The notes: generated by a model not told the origin, from the letters alone. A stretch of DNA of 64,000 nt from Neorhizobium vignae (GCF_000732195.1 NZ_JNNU01000002.1:186001-250000), one strand, 5' to 3'. Shown: positions 25,395 to 35,858, counted from the stretch's first letter. A program made the numbers and translations.

Positions 25395-26456
25395 ATGACA
25401 AGAATAACCATCGTGACGGATGCCTGGTACCCTCAGGTGAACGGTGTCGTCCGTTCGATCGAGAATACCAATCGGGAACTTGCCCAGATGGGCGTCGATG
25501 TGACGATGGTGACGCCGCAGGATTTCACCAGCGTTCCCTGCCCCACCTATCCGGAAATCCGTCTCTCGGTCGCCACCTACTGGCAGATCGCCAGCGCCAT
25601 CCAGGCGTCGATGCCGACCGCCGTGCATATCGCAACCGAAGGCCCGCTCGGGTTGCTTGCCCGCCGCTGGTGCCTCAAGAACAACATCCCCTTCTCGACC
25701 AGCTACCACACCCGTTTTCCGGAATACGTGTCGGCGCGCTTCCCCATCCCGGTCCGCTGGCTGCACGGCTTCGTGCGCTGGTTCCACAATGCCGGCAATG
25801 GCTGCATGGTGGCGACCGCCAGCCTTGAGCGCGAGCTTTCGAAGCTCGGTCTCAAGAACCTCTTGCGCTGGAGCCGCGGCATCGACCAGACCATGTTCCA
25901 CCCGATGGATCTCGACGAGCGGCCCTTCGACCTGCCGCGCCCGATCTTCATGACCGTCGGCCGCGTCGCGGTGGAAAAGAACCTGCCCGCCTTCCTCGAT
26001 CTCGACCTGCCCGGCTCCAAGGTCGTGGTCGGCGACGGCCCGGCCCGCGCCGACCTGCAGAAGCGTTATCCGAACGTGCTCTTCACCGGCATGAAGACCG
26101 GCGAGGACCTCGCCCGCGCCTATGCCCAGGCTGACGTCTTCGTCTTCCCCTCGAAAACCGACACGTTCGGCAACACCATCCTCGAGGCGCTGGCCAGCGG
26201 CGTGCCGGTCGCTGCCTACCCCGTCACCGGCCCGATCGACATCATCGAGGAAGGTTCCGGTGCCGGCGCGCTCCACGAAGATCTTCGCGCGGCCTGCCTT
26301 GCCGCGCTCGACTGCTCGCGCGAAAACGCCCAGGCGCTTGCCCGCAAATTCACCTGGGAAGCCGCGTCGAAGCAGTTCCTGAACAATGTGATGATCGCGC
26401 AAGGGCGCCCGAAGCTGGCGGCACCGCGAGGCGGAATTCGGCCTTCGGCGGTGTAG
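25395..26456 (+). CDS. Glycosyltransferase family 4, glycolipid-type
   Basis: GT-B glycosyltransferase of 353 aa. The N terminus RITIVTDAWYPQVNGVVRSIE is characteristic of GT4 enzymes that glycosylate diacylglycerol or phosphatidylinositol-type acceptors. The acceptor region has SYHTRFPEYVSAR, and GRVAVEKNLPAFLDL opens the C-terminal lobe. FPSKTDTFGNTILEALASGVPVAAY is the nucleotide-sugar EX7E-type motif. No membrane segment is seen, so it is probably a peripheral membrane enzyme. In Rhizobiaceae related proteins make glycosyl or glucuronosyl diacylglycerol under phosphate limitation; the sugar donor here is not determined by sequence. Confidence 0.85.
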   Translation: MTRITIVTDAWYPQVNGVVRSIENTNRELAQMGVDVTMVTPQDFTSVPCPTYPEIRLSVATYWQIASAIQASMPTAVHIATEGPLGLLARRWCLKNNIPFSTSYHTRFPEYVSARFPIPVRWLHGFVRWFHNAGNGCMVATASLERELSKLGLKNLLRWSRGIDQTMFHPMDLDERPFDLPRPIFMTVGRVAVEKNLPAFLDLDLPGSKVVVGDGPARADLQKRYPNVLFTGMKTGEDLARAYAQADVFVFPSKTDTFGNTILEALASGVPVAAYPVTGPIDIIEEGSGAGALHEDLRAACLAALDCSRENAQALARKFTWEAASKQFLNNVMIAQGRPKLAAPRGGIRPSAV

Positions 26457-26702
26457 TGTCGGAGCCAGGCTCTGCCACCTCATCCGGCTGCAGCCACCTT
26501 CTCCCCGTTCCGACGGGGAGAAGGACACAAGACGCACGGCTCCCTATTCCCCGGAAGAGCGCCCAGAGCGAGCCGCCATTTACAGCGATGAGAGGGGCGA
26601 AAACGGCGCGGCATATCCCTTCGCCCCGCAAGCGGGGAGAAGGTGGCGGCAGCCGGATGAGGGGCAGCACCGGGCAAGCAGCCAAACGAGGGCCGCAAAA
26701 GC
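26457..26702. repeat. Palindromic intergenic repeat pair
   Basis: Two oppositely oriented copies of a GC-rich element flank about 100 bases. The left copy (about 26477-26525) reads CTCATCCGGCTGCAGCCACC and then CTTCTCCCC-N-GGGGAGAAGG. The right copy (about 26625-26670) reads CTTCGCCCC-N-GGGGAGAAGG and then CGGCAGCCGGATGAGG. Each contains its own hairpin, and together they form a larger inverted structure. This is a common type of rhizobial mosaic repeat. It lies between convergent genes and could terminate both transcripts. Confidence 0.8.
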
Positions 26703-28124
26703 CTACCGCTTCTTCTTGCGCCCTTCGAAGGGGTTCTCACCCGCCTTGAAATGCATGCGGATAGGCACGCCCGGAATATCGAAATCGGCGCGCAACCCGT
26801 TGATCAGGTAGCGGATATAGCTTTCCGGCAACGCGTCGGGCCTGGTGCAGGACACCATGAAGGCCGGCGGGCGGGCCTTCACCTGGGTCATGTACTTGAG
26901 CTTCAGGCGGCGGCCGGAGACGGCCGGTGGCGGATGCTGGGTCTGCACGCCGTCGAGCCAGCGGTTGAGCCTGGCCGTCGAGATGCGCTTGTTCCACACC
27001 TTGTCGGTATCGATGATGCTCTGCATCAGCTTGTCGAGCCCGTAGCCCGTCTGGCCGGAAATCGGCACGGCGCGCAGGCCCCGCGCCTGCGGCAGCAGCC
27101 GCTCCGTCTTTTCGCGCAGATCGGCGAGCACCGCCTGCGTGTCCTCGACGAGATCCCACTTGTTGAAGGCGAGCACGGCGGCCCGGCCTTCGCGCAGCAC
27201 CAGGTCGACAAGCTGCAGGTCCTGCTTTTCAAAGGGAATGGTGGCGTCAAAAACGATCACCACGGTCTCTGCGAACCGGATCGAGCGCAGCGCATCGGCA
27301 ACCGAGAGCTTCTCGAGCTTCTCCTGGACCCGCGCCTTCTTGCGCATGCCGGCGGTGTCGAACATCTTGATGGTGCGGCCGCGCCATTCCCATTCGACCG
27401 AGATACTGTCGCGGGTGATGCCCGCTTCCGGTCCGGTCAGCAGCCGATCTTCGCCGAGGAAACGGTTGATCAGCGTCGACTTGCCGGCATTCGGGCGGCC
27501 GATGATGGCGACGCGCAGAGGCTTGGTCTCGTCATATTCCGGCTCGCTCTCGTCCTCGTCCGCAAAATCGGAATCGCGAACGTCGATATCGGTCTCCGCC
27601 TCATCGACCTCTTCCGGAAACGCCCGTTCTTCACCCAGCGCCTCGACGATCGCGTCGCGCAGGTCGATCATCCCCTGCCCGTGTTCGGCCGAGATCGGCA
27701 CCGGTTCGCCGAGACCCAGCGTATAGGCATCGTAGAAACCGGCGTCGGAACCGCGCGCTTCCGACTTGTTGGCGACCAGCACGACCGGCTTACCGCTGCG
27801 GCGCAGCAGTTCGCCGAACGTCTTGTCGAGCGGCGTCAGGCCAAATTTTGCATCGACCACGAACAGCGTCAGGTCGGCGTCATCGACCGCGGCCTCGGTC
27901 TGGGCGCGCATCCGGCCTTCGAGCGTCTCGGGGCCTGCCTCTTCGAGGCCGGCGGTGTCGATGATCGTGAATTTCAGGTCGATGAGCTTCGCGTCGCCCG
28001 GCCGGCGGTCGCGAGTGACGCCCGGCGTGTCGTCGACAAGCGCCAGCTTCTTTCCAACCAGGCGATTGAAAAGCGTGGACTTGCCGACATTCGGGCGTCC
28101 GACGATGGCGACGGTGAAGCTCAT
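26703..28124 (-). CDS. der: Ribosome-associated GTPase Der (EngA)
   Basis: Tandem GTPase of 473 aa required for 50S subunit maturation. The first G domain has GRPNVGKST (about 9-17), DTPGVTRDR and NKSE. The second has GRPNAGKST (about 211-219), EAGITRDS and NKWD. A C-terminal KH-like domain and a basic tail (FEGRKKKR) complete it. An acidic linker separates the G domains. It is preceded by the yfgM-like gene in the same direction with 32 bases between, a conserved neighbourhood in many proteobacteria. Confidence 0.97.
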   Translation of the reverse strand: MSFTVAIVGRPNVGKSTLFNRLVGKKLALVDDTPGVTRDRRPGDAKLIDLKFTIIDTAGLEEAGPETLEGRMRAQTEAAVDDADLTLFVVDAKFGLTPLDKTFGELLRRSGKPVVLVANKSEARGSDAGFYDAYTLGLGEPVPISAEHGQGMIDLRDAIVEALGEERAFPEEVDEAETDIDVRDSDFADEDESEPEYDETKPLRVAIIGRPNAGKSTLINRFLGEDRLLTGPEAGITRDSISVEWEWRGRTIKMFDTAGMRKKARVQEKLEKLSVADALRSIRFAETVVIVFDATIPFEKQDLQLVDLVLREGRAAVLAFNKWDLVEDTQAVLADLREKTERLLPQARGLRAVPISGQTGYGLDKLMQSIIDTDKVWNKRISTARLNRWLDGVQTQHPPPAVSGRRLKLKYMTQVKARPPAFMVSCTRPDALPESYIRYLINGLRADFDIPGVPIRMHFKAGENPFEGRKKKR

Positions 28125-28156
28125 TCTCTTATCCTTAAAGCCCTGAGCGAAATCCG

Positions 28157-28828
28157 TCAGGGCGCCTTGCCGGAGGAGGCGATGTTGTCGAGCATGATCT
28201 GCGCACGGTTGGCAACATTGCGCGGCGCAGAGGCGTCATTGGCGATCTGCTGGAACCATTCCTTGGCCTGCGCGATCTTGCCGGCCTTGTAGGCGGCAAG
28301 ACCAAGCGCCTCGCGGGCGGAATTGGCAAGCGGATTGGCGGGCACCGCCATGGTTTGCACTTCAGCGGCCACCTGTTCGTAGGTGCCGTTGTCGATCAGC
28401 AGCCAGGCGGCGCGCATCCGGGCGAGGTCGCGCATCGCCTGCGGCGCCTTGGCGTCCTTGCCGACCGCCGAGAAGGTGGCGATCGCGCCTGATGTATCGC
28501 CCTTGGACTGCTGCACCGAACCGGCGCGCAACTTGGCGAGTACCGGATAGGCGCCGGTGCCGTCCTTTTCAAGCGCCGCGAAGGCGGCGAGCGCCTCGTC
28601 GTTCTTGTTGTCCGAGGCAAGCTTCAGGGCCGCCAGGAAACGGTCGCCGGACTGCGAGGAATTATGCGTATCCCAGTATTCGTAACCGCGATAGCCGGCA
28701 GTTCCGACGACGATCAGCACGGCGATACCGATCACGACCCTGCCGTAACGCTGCCATGCACCCCTGAACTGATCGGAGCGAAGTTCCTCGTTCACTTCGC
28801 GAATAAAACTGTCGTCGTCCTGCGCCAT
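28157..28828 (-). CDS. YfgM-like membrane-anchored TPR protein
   Basis: 223 aa protein. A cytoplasmic N terminus ([16 protein letters not shown]) leads to one membrane segment (about residues 31-48, [16 protein letters not shown]), then a periplasmic helical repeat domain with TPR-like units. In Enterobacteria YfgM binds the SecYEG translocon and helps periplasmic chaperones. The start at 28828 follows GGAGA. It lies directly upstream of der. Confidence 0.83.
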   Translation of the reverse strand: MAQDDDSFIREVNEELRSDQFRGAWQRYGRVVIGIAVLIVVGTAGYRGYEYWDTHNSSQSGDRFLAALKLASDNKNDEALAAFAALEKDGTGAYPVLAKLRAGSVQQSKGDTSGAIATFSAVGKDAKAPQAMRDLARMRAAWLLIDNGTYEQVAAEVQTMAVPANPLANSAREALGLAAYKAGKIAQAKEWFQQIANDASAPRNVANRAQIMLDNIASSGKAP

Positions 28829-29094
28829 CAAAGTCTCCGGCCCAACCGGCCCATCATGCGGAAAAGCGCCTTCTAGCCTATTTTCCCGGAGATGTAAGGC
28901 CCCCCTTAACGCCTGTCGCGCAAAAGTGGGCGCCGGTTTTGCAAAGGCGGCAAGCGCAAATCGAAAAAGACCCGCCCGGGGGCGCCCGTTGGCGGCCTTT
29001 CGGCAGGAATCCGCACTTAAATCAAACCGCTCAAAGCTTTGCCTTATTCAGCGGCCACAAAGCCGGCTGCCCTTCGCCATGATTCAGGTACCCG
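28829..29094. repeat. Intergenic region with a short palindromic element
   Basis: GCAAAA (28920-28925) and TTTTGC (28937-28942) flank GTGGGCGCCGG, a compact inverted element often scattered between rhizobial genes. No gene is visible. The region separates the divergent yfgM-like and polysaccharide deacetylase genes. Confidence 0.5.
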
Positions 29095-30081
29095 ATGCGT
29101 TCGCTTGCCCTTCCCCTCGCCCTCTGTCTTCTCGCCGCGCCCCTCACAACCAATGCCGCGGACAAGCCGAAACAGCTGGTGATGGTCTCCTTCGACGGCG
29201 CCGGCGCCAATCATCTCTGGCAGCGCAGCCGCGATCTCGCCGCGCGCACCAATGCCCATTTCACCTATTTCCTCTCCTGCACACTGGTGATCGAGCGCGC
29301 CAATGCCAAAAGTTATCAGGGGCCGAACGAGAAGCCCGGCAAATCGAATATCGGCTTTGCCCAGACGGCTGCCGAGGCCCGAGAAAGGCTGGGCCACGTC
29401 TGGCAGGCGCATCTCGAAGGCCACGATATTTCCAGCCATACCTGCGGCCATTTCGACGGCAAGGACTGGACGGCAGCCGATTGGAGCGCCGAGTTCAGCA
29501 CCTTCCACGACGTGCTGACCGATGCCTGGAAGACAGCAGGCGCCAGATCGGAGGAACCTCCAGGCTGGAGGAATTTCGTCGCGACCGGGATCACCGGCTT
29601 CCGCGCTCCCTATTTCTCCACCAGCCCCGGCCTGGTCGAAGCCGAAAGACGGGCCGGCATCCGCTATGACGCCAGCCTCGTCACCAAGGGGCCGATGATG
29701 CCGGAAGAAAAGGGCGGCCTCATCCGCTTCGGCCTGCCGCTCATTCCCGAGGGCCCGTCCAATCGGCCGATCATCGCCATGGACTACAACCTCTTCATCC
29801 GCCATTCCGGCGGCATCGACAATCCGAGCAGCTCCGCCGAATTCGAGGACCGCGCCTATTCCGCCTTCAGGGCCGCCTTCGACAAGGAATATGACGGCGA
29901 CCGCATCCCCCTCCAGATCGGCCTGCATTTCGTCGAAATGAACGGCGGCGCCTATTGGCGGGCAATGGAGCGGCTGGTGACGGAGGTCTGTGCACGCGAG
30001 GACGTCGCCTGCGTGAGTTATTCGGAGGCGATCAGGCTGATCCGCGAACGGGAAAAACCGCGGATGGCGTCGGGGCTTTAA
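29095..30081 (+). CDS. Secreted polysaccharide deacetylase-family protein
   Basis: 328 aa with a signal peptide (residues 1-21, cut after TNA). The NodB-like fold shows VMVSFDGAGANHLW, where the metal Asp is expected, the HxxxH-type motif in GHDISSHTCGHFDG, and FRAPYFS. The total layout (SFDG in place of TFDDG, long insertions) fits the larger secreted group rather than NodB. It probably acts on a periplasmic or surface polysaccharide or on peptidoglycan, or it is a catalytically weak relative. No operon partner is adjacent. Confidence 0.78.
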   Translation: MRSLALPLALCLLAAPLTTNAADKPKQLVMVSFDGAGANHLWQRSRDLAARTNAHFTYFLSCTLVIERANAKSYQGPNEKPGKSNIGFAQTAAEARERLGHVWQAHLEGHDISSHTCGHFDGKDWTAADWSAEFSTFHDVLTDAWKTAGARSEEPPGWRNFVATGITGFRAPYFSTSPGLVEAERRAGIRYDASLVTKGPMMPEEKGGLIRFGLPLIPEGPSNRPIIAMDYNLFIRHSGGIDNPSSSAEFEDRAYSAFRAAFDKEYDGDRIPLQIGLHFVEMNGGAYWRAMERLVTEVCAREDVACVSYSEAIRLIREREKPRMASGL

Positions 30082-30696
30082 AGTTCGATCGGCCTGAGAG
30101 TTTGACGCAAAGCCCCCTCCCGGCCTGCCGTCCACCCTCCCCACAATGGGGAGGGATATATGCGGCGCGCTCGCCGCTCCAAAAACGAGACCCCTATCAT
30201 TCACCGAAACGATCACCACGATGATCGTGCGGAAGATGGCGTGCGGTGACATGCGTTATTTGGCGCCGACATCGCCGCGGGTCTCCCTCCCCCTTGTGGG
30301 GAGGGTGGCCGGCAGGCCGGGAGGGGTCTTTGCCGGGGACGATTTCACCCACCCGCGAAAAACCCGCCCAACCGCATCAATGCCTTACCCAGATCCACTT
30401 CCCCGTCCATCCCCGCCTCGCCGAACCCATCCCATAATCACCCCGTCATCGGATGGAAACCGGGTTCGCGAACCGGCATCCTCCTCCAAGGGTTTTCGGA
30501 CCCCGGTTTCCGGTGATGGCTGTCGAACGTGGTGGAACGGGAACTGACAACTCCCGGAAAGCTGCAGCAAACAGTCGGGGCAGGCGGAAAGCCTGATATC
30601 CAATACGCCGAAATACCCCGCCTGCCCCATTCCCAAACCAAACCGCGCCGGACGAACGTCCTGCGTGGCCAAAACTGCTGAGTTCAATGGCGACCA
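30082..30696. repeat. Gene-free region of palindromic repeats
   Basis: 615 bases with no convincing gene. At about 30110-30165 and 30283-30335 lie two inverted copies of a CCTCCCGGCCTGCC / CCACCCTCCCC-type element, each with its own hairpin around CCTCCCCACAATGGGGAGG. Further right are two perfect inverted repeats: GGAAACCGGG (30455-30464) with CCCGGTTTCC (30502-30511), and GGGGCAGGCGG (30577-30587) with CCGCCTGCCCC (30618-30628). It separates convergent genes. Short ORFs here are products of the GC-rich repeats. Confidence 0.75.
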
Positions 30697-31965
30697 CTAC
30701 GGCCGGTCGGCTGCGATCTCGCCGCCCTCGGCTTCCCGCTCCAGGTAATGCTGGTCGATGATCGGCAGCGGCTCATCGTAGATCACCGCTTCGAATGCCT
30801 TGAGGCGTTTGTAGATCGACATCAGCTCGACGATCGTCGTCCAGGAATTGATGAGATATTGGAACGACGTGCGCACCTGATCGAAAACATTGCCGACCTG
30901 GGTGAAAATCCCCAACGTAACTTTCCCGGCCGCGATCGACGGAATCAATACCATAAGGCTGTAGAGGTCGTCCGCGCGGAGATAGAAGAAGCGGGCGATA
31001 TTGAAATAGAGATAGTGAAAATAAAGGCGGAAATAGTTTTTCTGGACGTTAGCGAAAAGCTCCGCCACGGTTGCCGGCTGGGCGCGATCCTCATGGTCTT
31101 CACCGTAGACCAGTTCCTTGCGGTAGGCGGCCTCGACGCGCTGGTTGCGGAACTCAAGACCAGGCAGCTTGATTCCGACCAGCGCCAGGAAAAGAGTACC
31201 GAACAACGACCACACGATCGCCGCCCAGACCAGAGCGTGGGGGATTTCGCCAATAACCGGCAGTTCGGTAATCGTATTCGAGAAGGAAAACAGCACCGGC
31301 ATGAAGGCGATCAGCGTCATGATCGCCCTGACAAAACCTACGCCCAGTCCTTCGACAGTCAAAGAAAAACGCATCGTGTCTTCTTGCACGCGCTGTGACG
31401 CCCCTTCGATGTGGCGCAGCCTGGACCAGTTCGCCATGTAGAATTCGTTCATCGCGGTACGCCAGCGAAAGATGTAGTGACTGACGAAGAACAGGTTCAA
31501 CACGCTCACGGTGATGGACACGAAAGCAATACCCGTGATGCCCAGCAGGCCGGTATAAAGCTGGCCTGCGGTAACCGGAGCAGTCTTCGCAAGCGCCTGC
31601 TGAACAAGATCGTAGTAAGGACCGTACCAAGCATTGAACGCAACACTGACCTGTACGGAAAAATACGTAACGAATACGATCAGTGCGCTTCCCAGCACCG
31701 ACCAATATTGCCAGCGGTGAGGAGCATACCAGAACCAGAAGGCAGCAAAAATCGCAGTGGCCAGGATATAATACAAGTAGAACCAAAGAAACGGCCCCGA
31801 CCAGAAAAGCGAGACGTCCACTTCGGCATTGGCATCACGCGGAGCAAAACCAAGGGCTGGACCGATTGCATTTCCGCCCCCATACCAGAGTCCTATGGCT
31901 AGGACGGCCCACAGAAAGGCCGAGATGAAAAACACTTTGGGCCGGGGAAAGAAGGAATGGAACAC
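30697..31965 (-). CDS. bacA: Peptide antibiotic transporter BacA/SbmA
   Basis: Inner-membrane peptide importer of 422 aa, about the size of Sinorhizobium BacA. The start is GTG, giving [13 protein letters not shown] as in BacA. Seven to eight membrane segments are visible. Family motifs include [46 protein letters not shown] sequence and [18 protein letters not shown]. BacA imports antimicrobial and nodule-specific cysteine-rich peptides and is needed for very-long-chain fatty acid lipid A and for chronic infection in legume or animal hosts. It is monocistronic. Presence in the genome does not prove symbiosis. Confidence 0.96.
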   Translation of the reverse strand: MFHSFFPRPKVFFISAFLWAVLAIGLWYGGGNAIGPALGFAPRDANAEVDVSLFWSGPFLWFYLYYILATAIFAAFWFWYAPHRWQYWSVLGSALIVFVTYFSVQVSVAFNAWYGPYYDLVQQALAKTAPVTAGQLYTGLLGITGIAFVSITVSVLNLFFVSHYIFRWRTAMNEFYMANWSRLRHIEGASQRVQEDTMRFSLTVEGLGVGFVRAIMTLIAFMPVLFSFSNTITELPVIGEIPHALVWAAIVWSLFGTLFLALVGIKLPGLEFRNQRVEAAYRKELVYGEDHEDRAQPATVAELFANVQKNYFRLYFHYLYFNIARFFYLRADDLYSLMVLIPSIAAGKVTLGIFTQVGNVFDQVRTSFQYLINSWTTIVELMSIYKRLKAFEAVIYDEPLPIIDQHYLEREAEGGEIAADRP

Positions 31966-32094
31966 GGAGCTTTGGCTTTCCTGAGTTCGAGTCGGCTGGA
32001 TGTCGGAAACGACTGTTGAGCCGGAAACTAAGGCAGTTCCAAGGGAGCGGCAATGGCCGCGCCGCTTTGTTACACAATTGTAACCGCGGGATTA

Positions 32095-33273
32095 TTAGGA
32101 AGCGCTGCGCGCAACCGGGAGTGCGAGGAGAACGCACACGACAAGTGCCGCCGCCGCAATCAGCGTCGGGGCGACAAAACTGCCGCCGCTTGCTTCAGCG
32201 ATCCAGCCGGCCACAAGCGGACCGATGATCTGGCCGGTGCCGAAGGCGGCGGTGGCGGAGGCGAGCGCGCGGCGCGGGCTTTCCGGCGAGAGTTTCCGGC
32301 CGATCTGCAGCCCATAGGCGGTGATCACCATGAAGGTGACGCCGAGCAGCAGGCCTCCGACGAGCGCCCCGGCGGTCGGCGGCAGCATGACAGAACCGAG
32401 CACCCCAACCATCTGCAGCCCGAGCGCCGCGGTATAGGCCTTGGCGAGCCCCAGGCGATTGACCACCGGCCGCCACAGGATCAGCGAGACGGCGGCAGCC
32501 GAACCGGTCAGGAACCAGGCGAGGAATTCGACGATCGGACCGGCATTGCCGATCCGGGCGATGGTGACGAGGAAGGTCGCGGTGATCACGTAGCCGAAGC
32601 CGAACAGGCCGTAGGAGGCGGTAAGCAGCACGAGTGGCCTGCGCCATTCGAGCGGCGGTTCGACCGTCGAACCCGTGCCGATCGCCTGTTTCGGCAGGAT
32701 CCAGGCGACTGCGGCGAGCACGACGAGCACGATCCCCGCACCGGCAAGCCAGTTCATCCGCCATCCATGTGCGCCATCGCCGGCCATCGCGTTGACGACG
32801 AAGACCAGCGCCGAAGACAGTGCGATGCCGAGCCCGACACCGCCGAAATGCAGGACGTTCACATTGTCGCGGCCGACAGCATAGGGCAGCACGATCGACG
32901 AGGTGAAGATCATCGCAAGCGCGCTCGCAAGCCCTGCCAGAAACCGGATGACGATGAAGGCGACGACGGAATCGGTCACCGTCATGGCAGCGAGCAGGAT
33001 CGCGGTCGCCAGAAGCCCGCCGAGCGCCACCTTGCGCTCGCGCCCGGCCGCCCAGCCATAGGCCGACAGGATGGCGCCGGCGAGGTAACCGGCGAAATTA
33101 CCCGCGGCGATATAACCCGCGTACGCTGCCGAAAGCGGGATGCCCGTCATCATCCCGGGCAGGATCGGCGTGTAGAAGAAGCGCCCGAAACCCATCGCCG
33201 CCGCCATGGCGATCGAGCCGGCAAAGCCGATCAGCAGGGGGCGGTGCGAATAACTCGTATTGATCTGAAGCAT
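32095..33273 (-). CDS. YbfB/YjiJ-family MFS transporter
   Basis: 392 aa protein with about 12 membrane segments. The opening AMAAAMGFGRFFYTPILPGM is the signature of the YbfB/YjiJ group of major facilitator proteins. GRERKVALGG after segment 2 is the MFS motif A region, and FGTGQIIGPLVAGW is in segment 11. The frame is open upstream to 33525, but only the start at 33273 gives the family N terminus. Substrate is unknown; relatives are thought to export small metabolites or drugs. Confidence 0.88.
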   Translation of the reverse strand: MLQINTSYSHRPLLIGFAGSIAMAAAMGFGRFFYTPILPGMMTGIPLSAAYAGYIAAGNFAGYLAGAILSAYGWAAGRERKVALGGLLATAILLAAMTVTDSVVAFIVIRFLAGLASALAMIFTSSIVLPYAVGRDNVNVLHFGGVGLGIALSSALVFVVNAMAGDGAHGWRMNWLAGAGIVLVVLAAVAWILPKQAIGTGSTVEPPLEWRRPLVLLTASYGLFGFGYVITATFLVTIARIGNAGPIVEFLAWFLTGSAAAVSLILWRPVVNRLGLAKAYTAALGLQMVGVLGSVMLPPTAGALVGGLLLGVTFMVITAYGLQIGRKLSPESPRRALASATAAFGTGQIIGPLVAGWIAEASGGSFVAPTLIAAAALVVCVLLALPVARSAS

Positions 33274-33475
33274 GGCACGGTTATCGCAGCCGCGCCCAGC
33301 CGCGGCAAATGAGGAATTTTCATTGCAGCGATGCACCGGAATGATGGATCGGTATACAAGCGATCGTGCATGTGCCGCGACGATTTGGTGCAGCGCAAGA
33401 CCGAAACTGTCTTGCTGCTGACATGAAAGCGAGCCAAGCTCCGACCCATCGCCATCGGGGCGCGGAGGCATGCGC

Positions 33476-33691
33476 ATGGAACATGACCTGACCCTATCCG
33501 AAGTACTCGTCGATCCATTGATCACCCAGCTTCGCCAGGCCGACGCTGTCGGTTACGCCGCTTTTGCACAATTGCTGCAGAGCGCGGCACGCGTCCATAC
33601 GCGCCAGATGCTTGGAAACCTTCAGACCGAGCGTACCGACGCCTTCCATCGTCGTGTCGATGCCGCGTCTGGCGGCAACAAACACAACTGA
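33476..33691 (+). CDS. Small conserved-looking protein of unknown function
   Basis: 71 aa. GGAGG lies 7 bases before the ATG at 33476; the ATG at 33470 is too close to it. The sequence starts EHDLTLSEVLVDPLI and has amphipathic helices (FAQLLQSAARVHTRQML). Short rhizobial proteins with a LSEVLxDPLI start followed by an FAxLLxxAA helix are known to me, but without a function. The predicted product is soluble and basic at the C terminus. Confidence 0.6.
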   Translation: MEHDLTLSEVLVDPLITQLRQADAVGYAAFAQLLQSAARVHTRQMLGNLQTERTDAFHRRVDAASGGNKHN

Positions 33692-33740
33692 CCGATCTGC
33701 CGTAACGGCAGCACTTTTCCGTAACGGCAGAAGTATTCGC

Positions 33741-34496
33741 TCAATCCGCAAGCGTCAGGATCAGTGGCCCGTTGCGGGTCGCGACGATCGTGTGCTCGTA
33801 TTGCACGGTAGGCGCCTTGGGATCGCTGTAAAGCGTCCAGGGATCGCCATTGCCGCCGTCCTCGGCCCAGTTGGCGCCGAGCGACAGGAACGGCTCGACG
33901 GTGAAGACCAGTCCGTCTTCCATCGAACGCGTCTCATGGCGGTCCGGCCAGGTCGGGATTTCCTTCGGCTCGTCATGCAGCGTCAGCCCGATGCCGTGGC
34001 TCGAAAGATTGGTGATCAGCGTATAGCGGTTCTTCTTGGCGAAGGTCCCGATCGCATTGCCTATGCCGGAAAGCGGCTTGCCGGCCTTGACCTGCTGCAG
34101 CCCGGTCCACAGTGCGCGGCGGCCGTCGCGGCAGAGTTTTTCGATCTCGCGCTTCACCGGCGGCACCGCGTAGGAGGCACCGGTATCGCCGAAGAAACCG
34201 TCCTTCATCGCAGACACGTCGATGTTGACGAGGTCGCCCGCCTGGATCACCCGGTCGCCTGGAATGCCGTGGGCGACTTCCTCGTTGACGCTGATGCAGG
34301 TGGCGCCGGGAAACTGGTAGCAGGTCTCAGGCGCCGATTGCGCGCCGTTGTCCTCCAGGAACTTGCGGCCGATCGCGTCGAGCTCCCGGGTGGTGATGCC
34401 CGGCTCCAGTGCCTTTGCCATCGTCTCCATCGCCCGCGCGCAAAGCCTGCCGATATCCTTCAGCTTGGCCAGTTCGTCTTCGGTGGAGATAACCAT
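33741..34496 (-). CDS. map: Methionine aminopeptidase, type I
   Basis: 251 aa cytosolic metalloprotease removing the initiator Met. Metal ligands occur in the expected order: Asp in VNIDVSA, Asp in GDTGASY, His in HGIGLTLHD, Glu in VEPFLS and Glu in VQYEHT. The substrate His is in VAHGIPG. Length and lack of an N-terminal zinc domain fit the bacterial class. This may be one of two map copies in the genome, since no ribosomal gene context is present. Confidence 0.94.
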   Translation of the reverse strand: MVISTEDELAKLKDIGRLCARAMETMAKALEPGITTRELDAIGRKFLEDNGAQSAPETCYQFPGATCISVNEEVAHGIPGDRVIQAGDLVNIDVSAMKDGFFGDTGASYAVPPVKREIEKLCRDGRRALWTGLQQVKAGKPLSGIGNAIGTFAKKNRYTLITNLSSHGIGLTLHDEPKEIPTWPDRHETRSMEDGLVFTVEPFLSLGANWAEDGGNGDPWTLYSDPKAPTVQYEHTIVATRNGPLILTLAD

Positions 34497-34563
34497 GGTC
34501 TGCCTAACGTCCTACGCGTCCTAACTCGATCAGGCGCCGGTTTCGCGCCATCGGCCGAGCCCG

Positions 34564-35607
34564 TCAATTCTTTTCTGACGACCCCAGTTCTTTTCTGACA
34601 AGCGGTGCCACTTTCGTGCCGTAGCGCTCGATGCCGCGCATCACCTGGTCATGCGGCATCGGACCGATCGCCATCTGCAGCAGGAACCGGTCCATGCCGA
34701 AAACCTTGTGCGCGGCGATGATCTTTTCGGCCACCAGTTCCGGTTCGCCGAGGAAGAGATTGCCGAGCGCCGAGCGCGCCTCGTCGAAATGCGCCCTGTT
34801 GGTGGGACCCCAGCCGCGTTCGCGGCCGATGCGGTTCATCACCTCCGCCTGCGGGCCGTAGAACTGGTCGGCGGCCGCCTGCGTCGTATCGGCGATGAAG
34901 CCGTGCACGTTGATGCTGGTTTTCAGCTTGGCCGGATCCTGGCCGGCGCGGCGAGCCGCCTCCCGGTAGAGGTTGAAGAAGGGTGCGAAGCGCGGATATT
35001 CGCCGCCGATGATGGCGACCGCGAGCGGCAGACCCATGGCTCCTGCCCGCGCCACCGATTGCGGTGTGCCGCCGACGGCGATCCAGATCGGCAGTTCCTT
35101 CTGCAGCGGGCGCGGATAGACGCCGCGGCCGTTGATCGGCGCGCGCTTCTCACCCTGCCAGGTGACAATCTCCTCGTCGCGGATGGCGAGCAGCAGGTCG
35201 AGCTTTTCGGCAAACAGCTCGTCGTAGTCGCCGAGGTCGTAGCCGAACAGCGGATAGGATTCGATGAACGAACCGCGGCCCGCCATGATCTCCGCCCTTC
35301 CATTCGAAATGAGATCGACGGTGGAAAACTGCTGGAAAACCCGCACCGGGTCGTCGGATGAGAGCACCGAGACGGCACTGGTCAGCCGGATGTTTTTGGT
35401 GATCGCCGCAGCTGCGGCAAGCACGGTAGACGGCGACGAAACCACATAGTCGGGGCGGTGGTGTTCGCCGAGCCCGAACACGTCGAGCCCCACCTGATCG
35501 GCAAGCGCGATCTCCTCCAGCAGATCCTTGATCCGCCTTGCGCCTTCCGCACCCTTGTCCAGTGCTGCGGCATCGACATCGCCAAAAGTATGAAGCCCGA
35601 GTTCCAT
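34564..35607 (-). CDS. LLM-class flavin-dependent oxidoreductase (luciferase-like)
   Basis: 347 aa with the luciferase-like TIM barrel. ELGLHTFGD opens the protein. [16 protein letters not shown] and [44 protein letters not shown] sequence form the FMN-binding core. [21 protein letters not shown] and [13 protein letters not shown] complete the C-terminal part. Likely uses FMNH2 or F420-like flavin reduced elsewhere. The start at 35607 is chosen from the family N terminus; 35622 is also open. Substrate is not known. Confidence 0.88.
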   Translation of the reverse strand: MELGLHTFGDVDAAALDKGAEGARRIKDLLEEIALADQVGLDVFGLGEHHRPDYVVSSPSTVLAAAAAITKNIRLTSAVSVLSSDDPVRVFQQFSTVDLISNGRAEIMAGRGSFIESYPLFGYDLGDYDELFAEKLDLLLAIRDEEIVTWQGEKRAPINGRGVYPRPLQKELPIWIAVGGTPQSVARAGAMGLPLAVAIIGGEYPRFAPFFNLYREAARRAGQDPAKLKTSINVHGFIADTTQAAADQFYGPQAEVMNRIGRERGWGPTNRAHFDEARSALGNLFLGEPELVAEKIIAAHKVFGMDRFLLQMAIGPMPHDQVMRGIERYGTKVAPLVRKELGSSEKN

Positions 35608-35858
35608 CTTGCAAAAATCCATTCGTTGATGCCCGTCAGATAGTTATCGGGCGCGTTCGGCGCAAATGCTATTCTTTCGAAGGGAACGTTCGATGGAATG
35701 GATGGGTACGGATGCGGCGGGCGCCGCCGGTCCCGTGATTTGGCAACCGGCACGGGACTATGAGATTTTGGGCGCAAACATAGGTTTAGATTCTAAGAAA
35801 ATGGTAATCCATCGGGCATATTCTTCCCGGCCAACAGGAACAGCGTTTAGGCAATCGA

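Noticed and set aside
30385..30697. 100-codon minus-strand ORF in the gene-free stretch before bacA
   Set aside because: Falls over inverted repeats, with no ribosome site or protein-like pattern.
32053..33312. 419-codon plus-strand ORF over the MFS gene
   Set aside because: Antisense shadow with highly charged, low-complexity composition; the minus-strand protein has 12 clear membrane segments.
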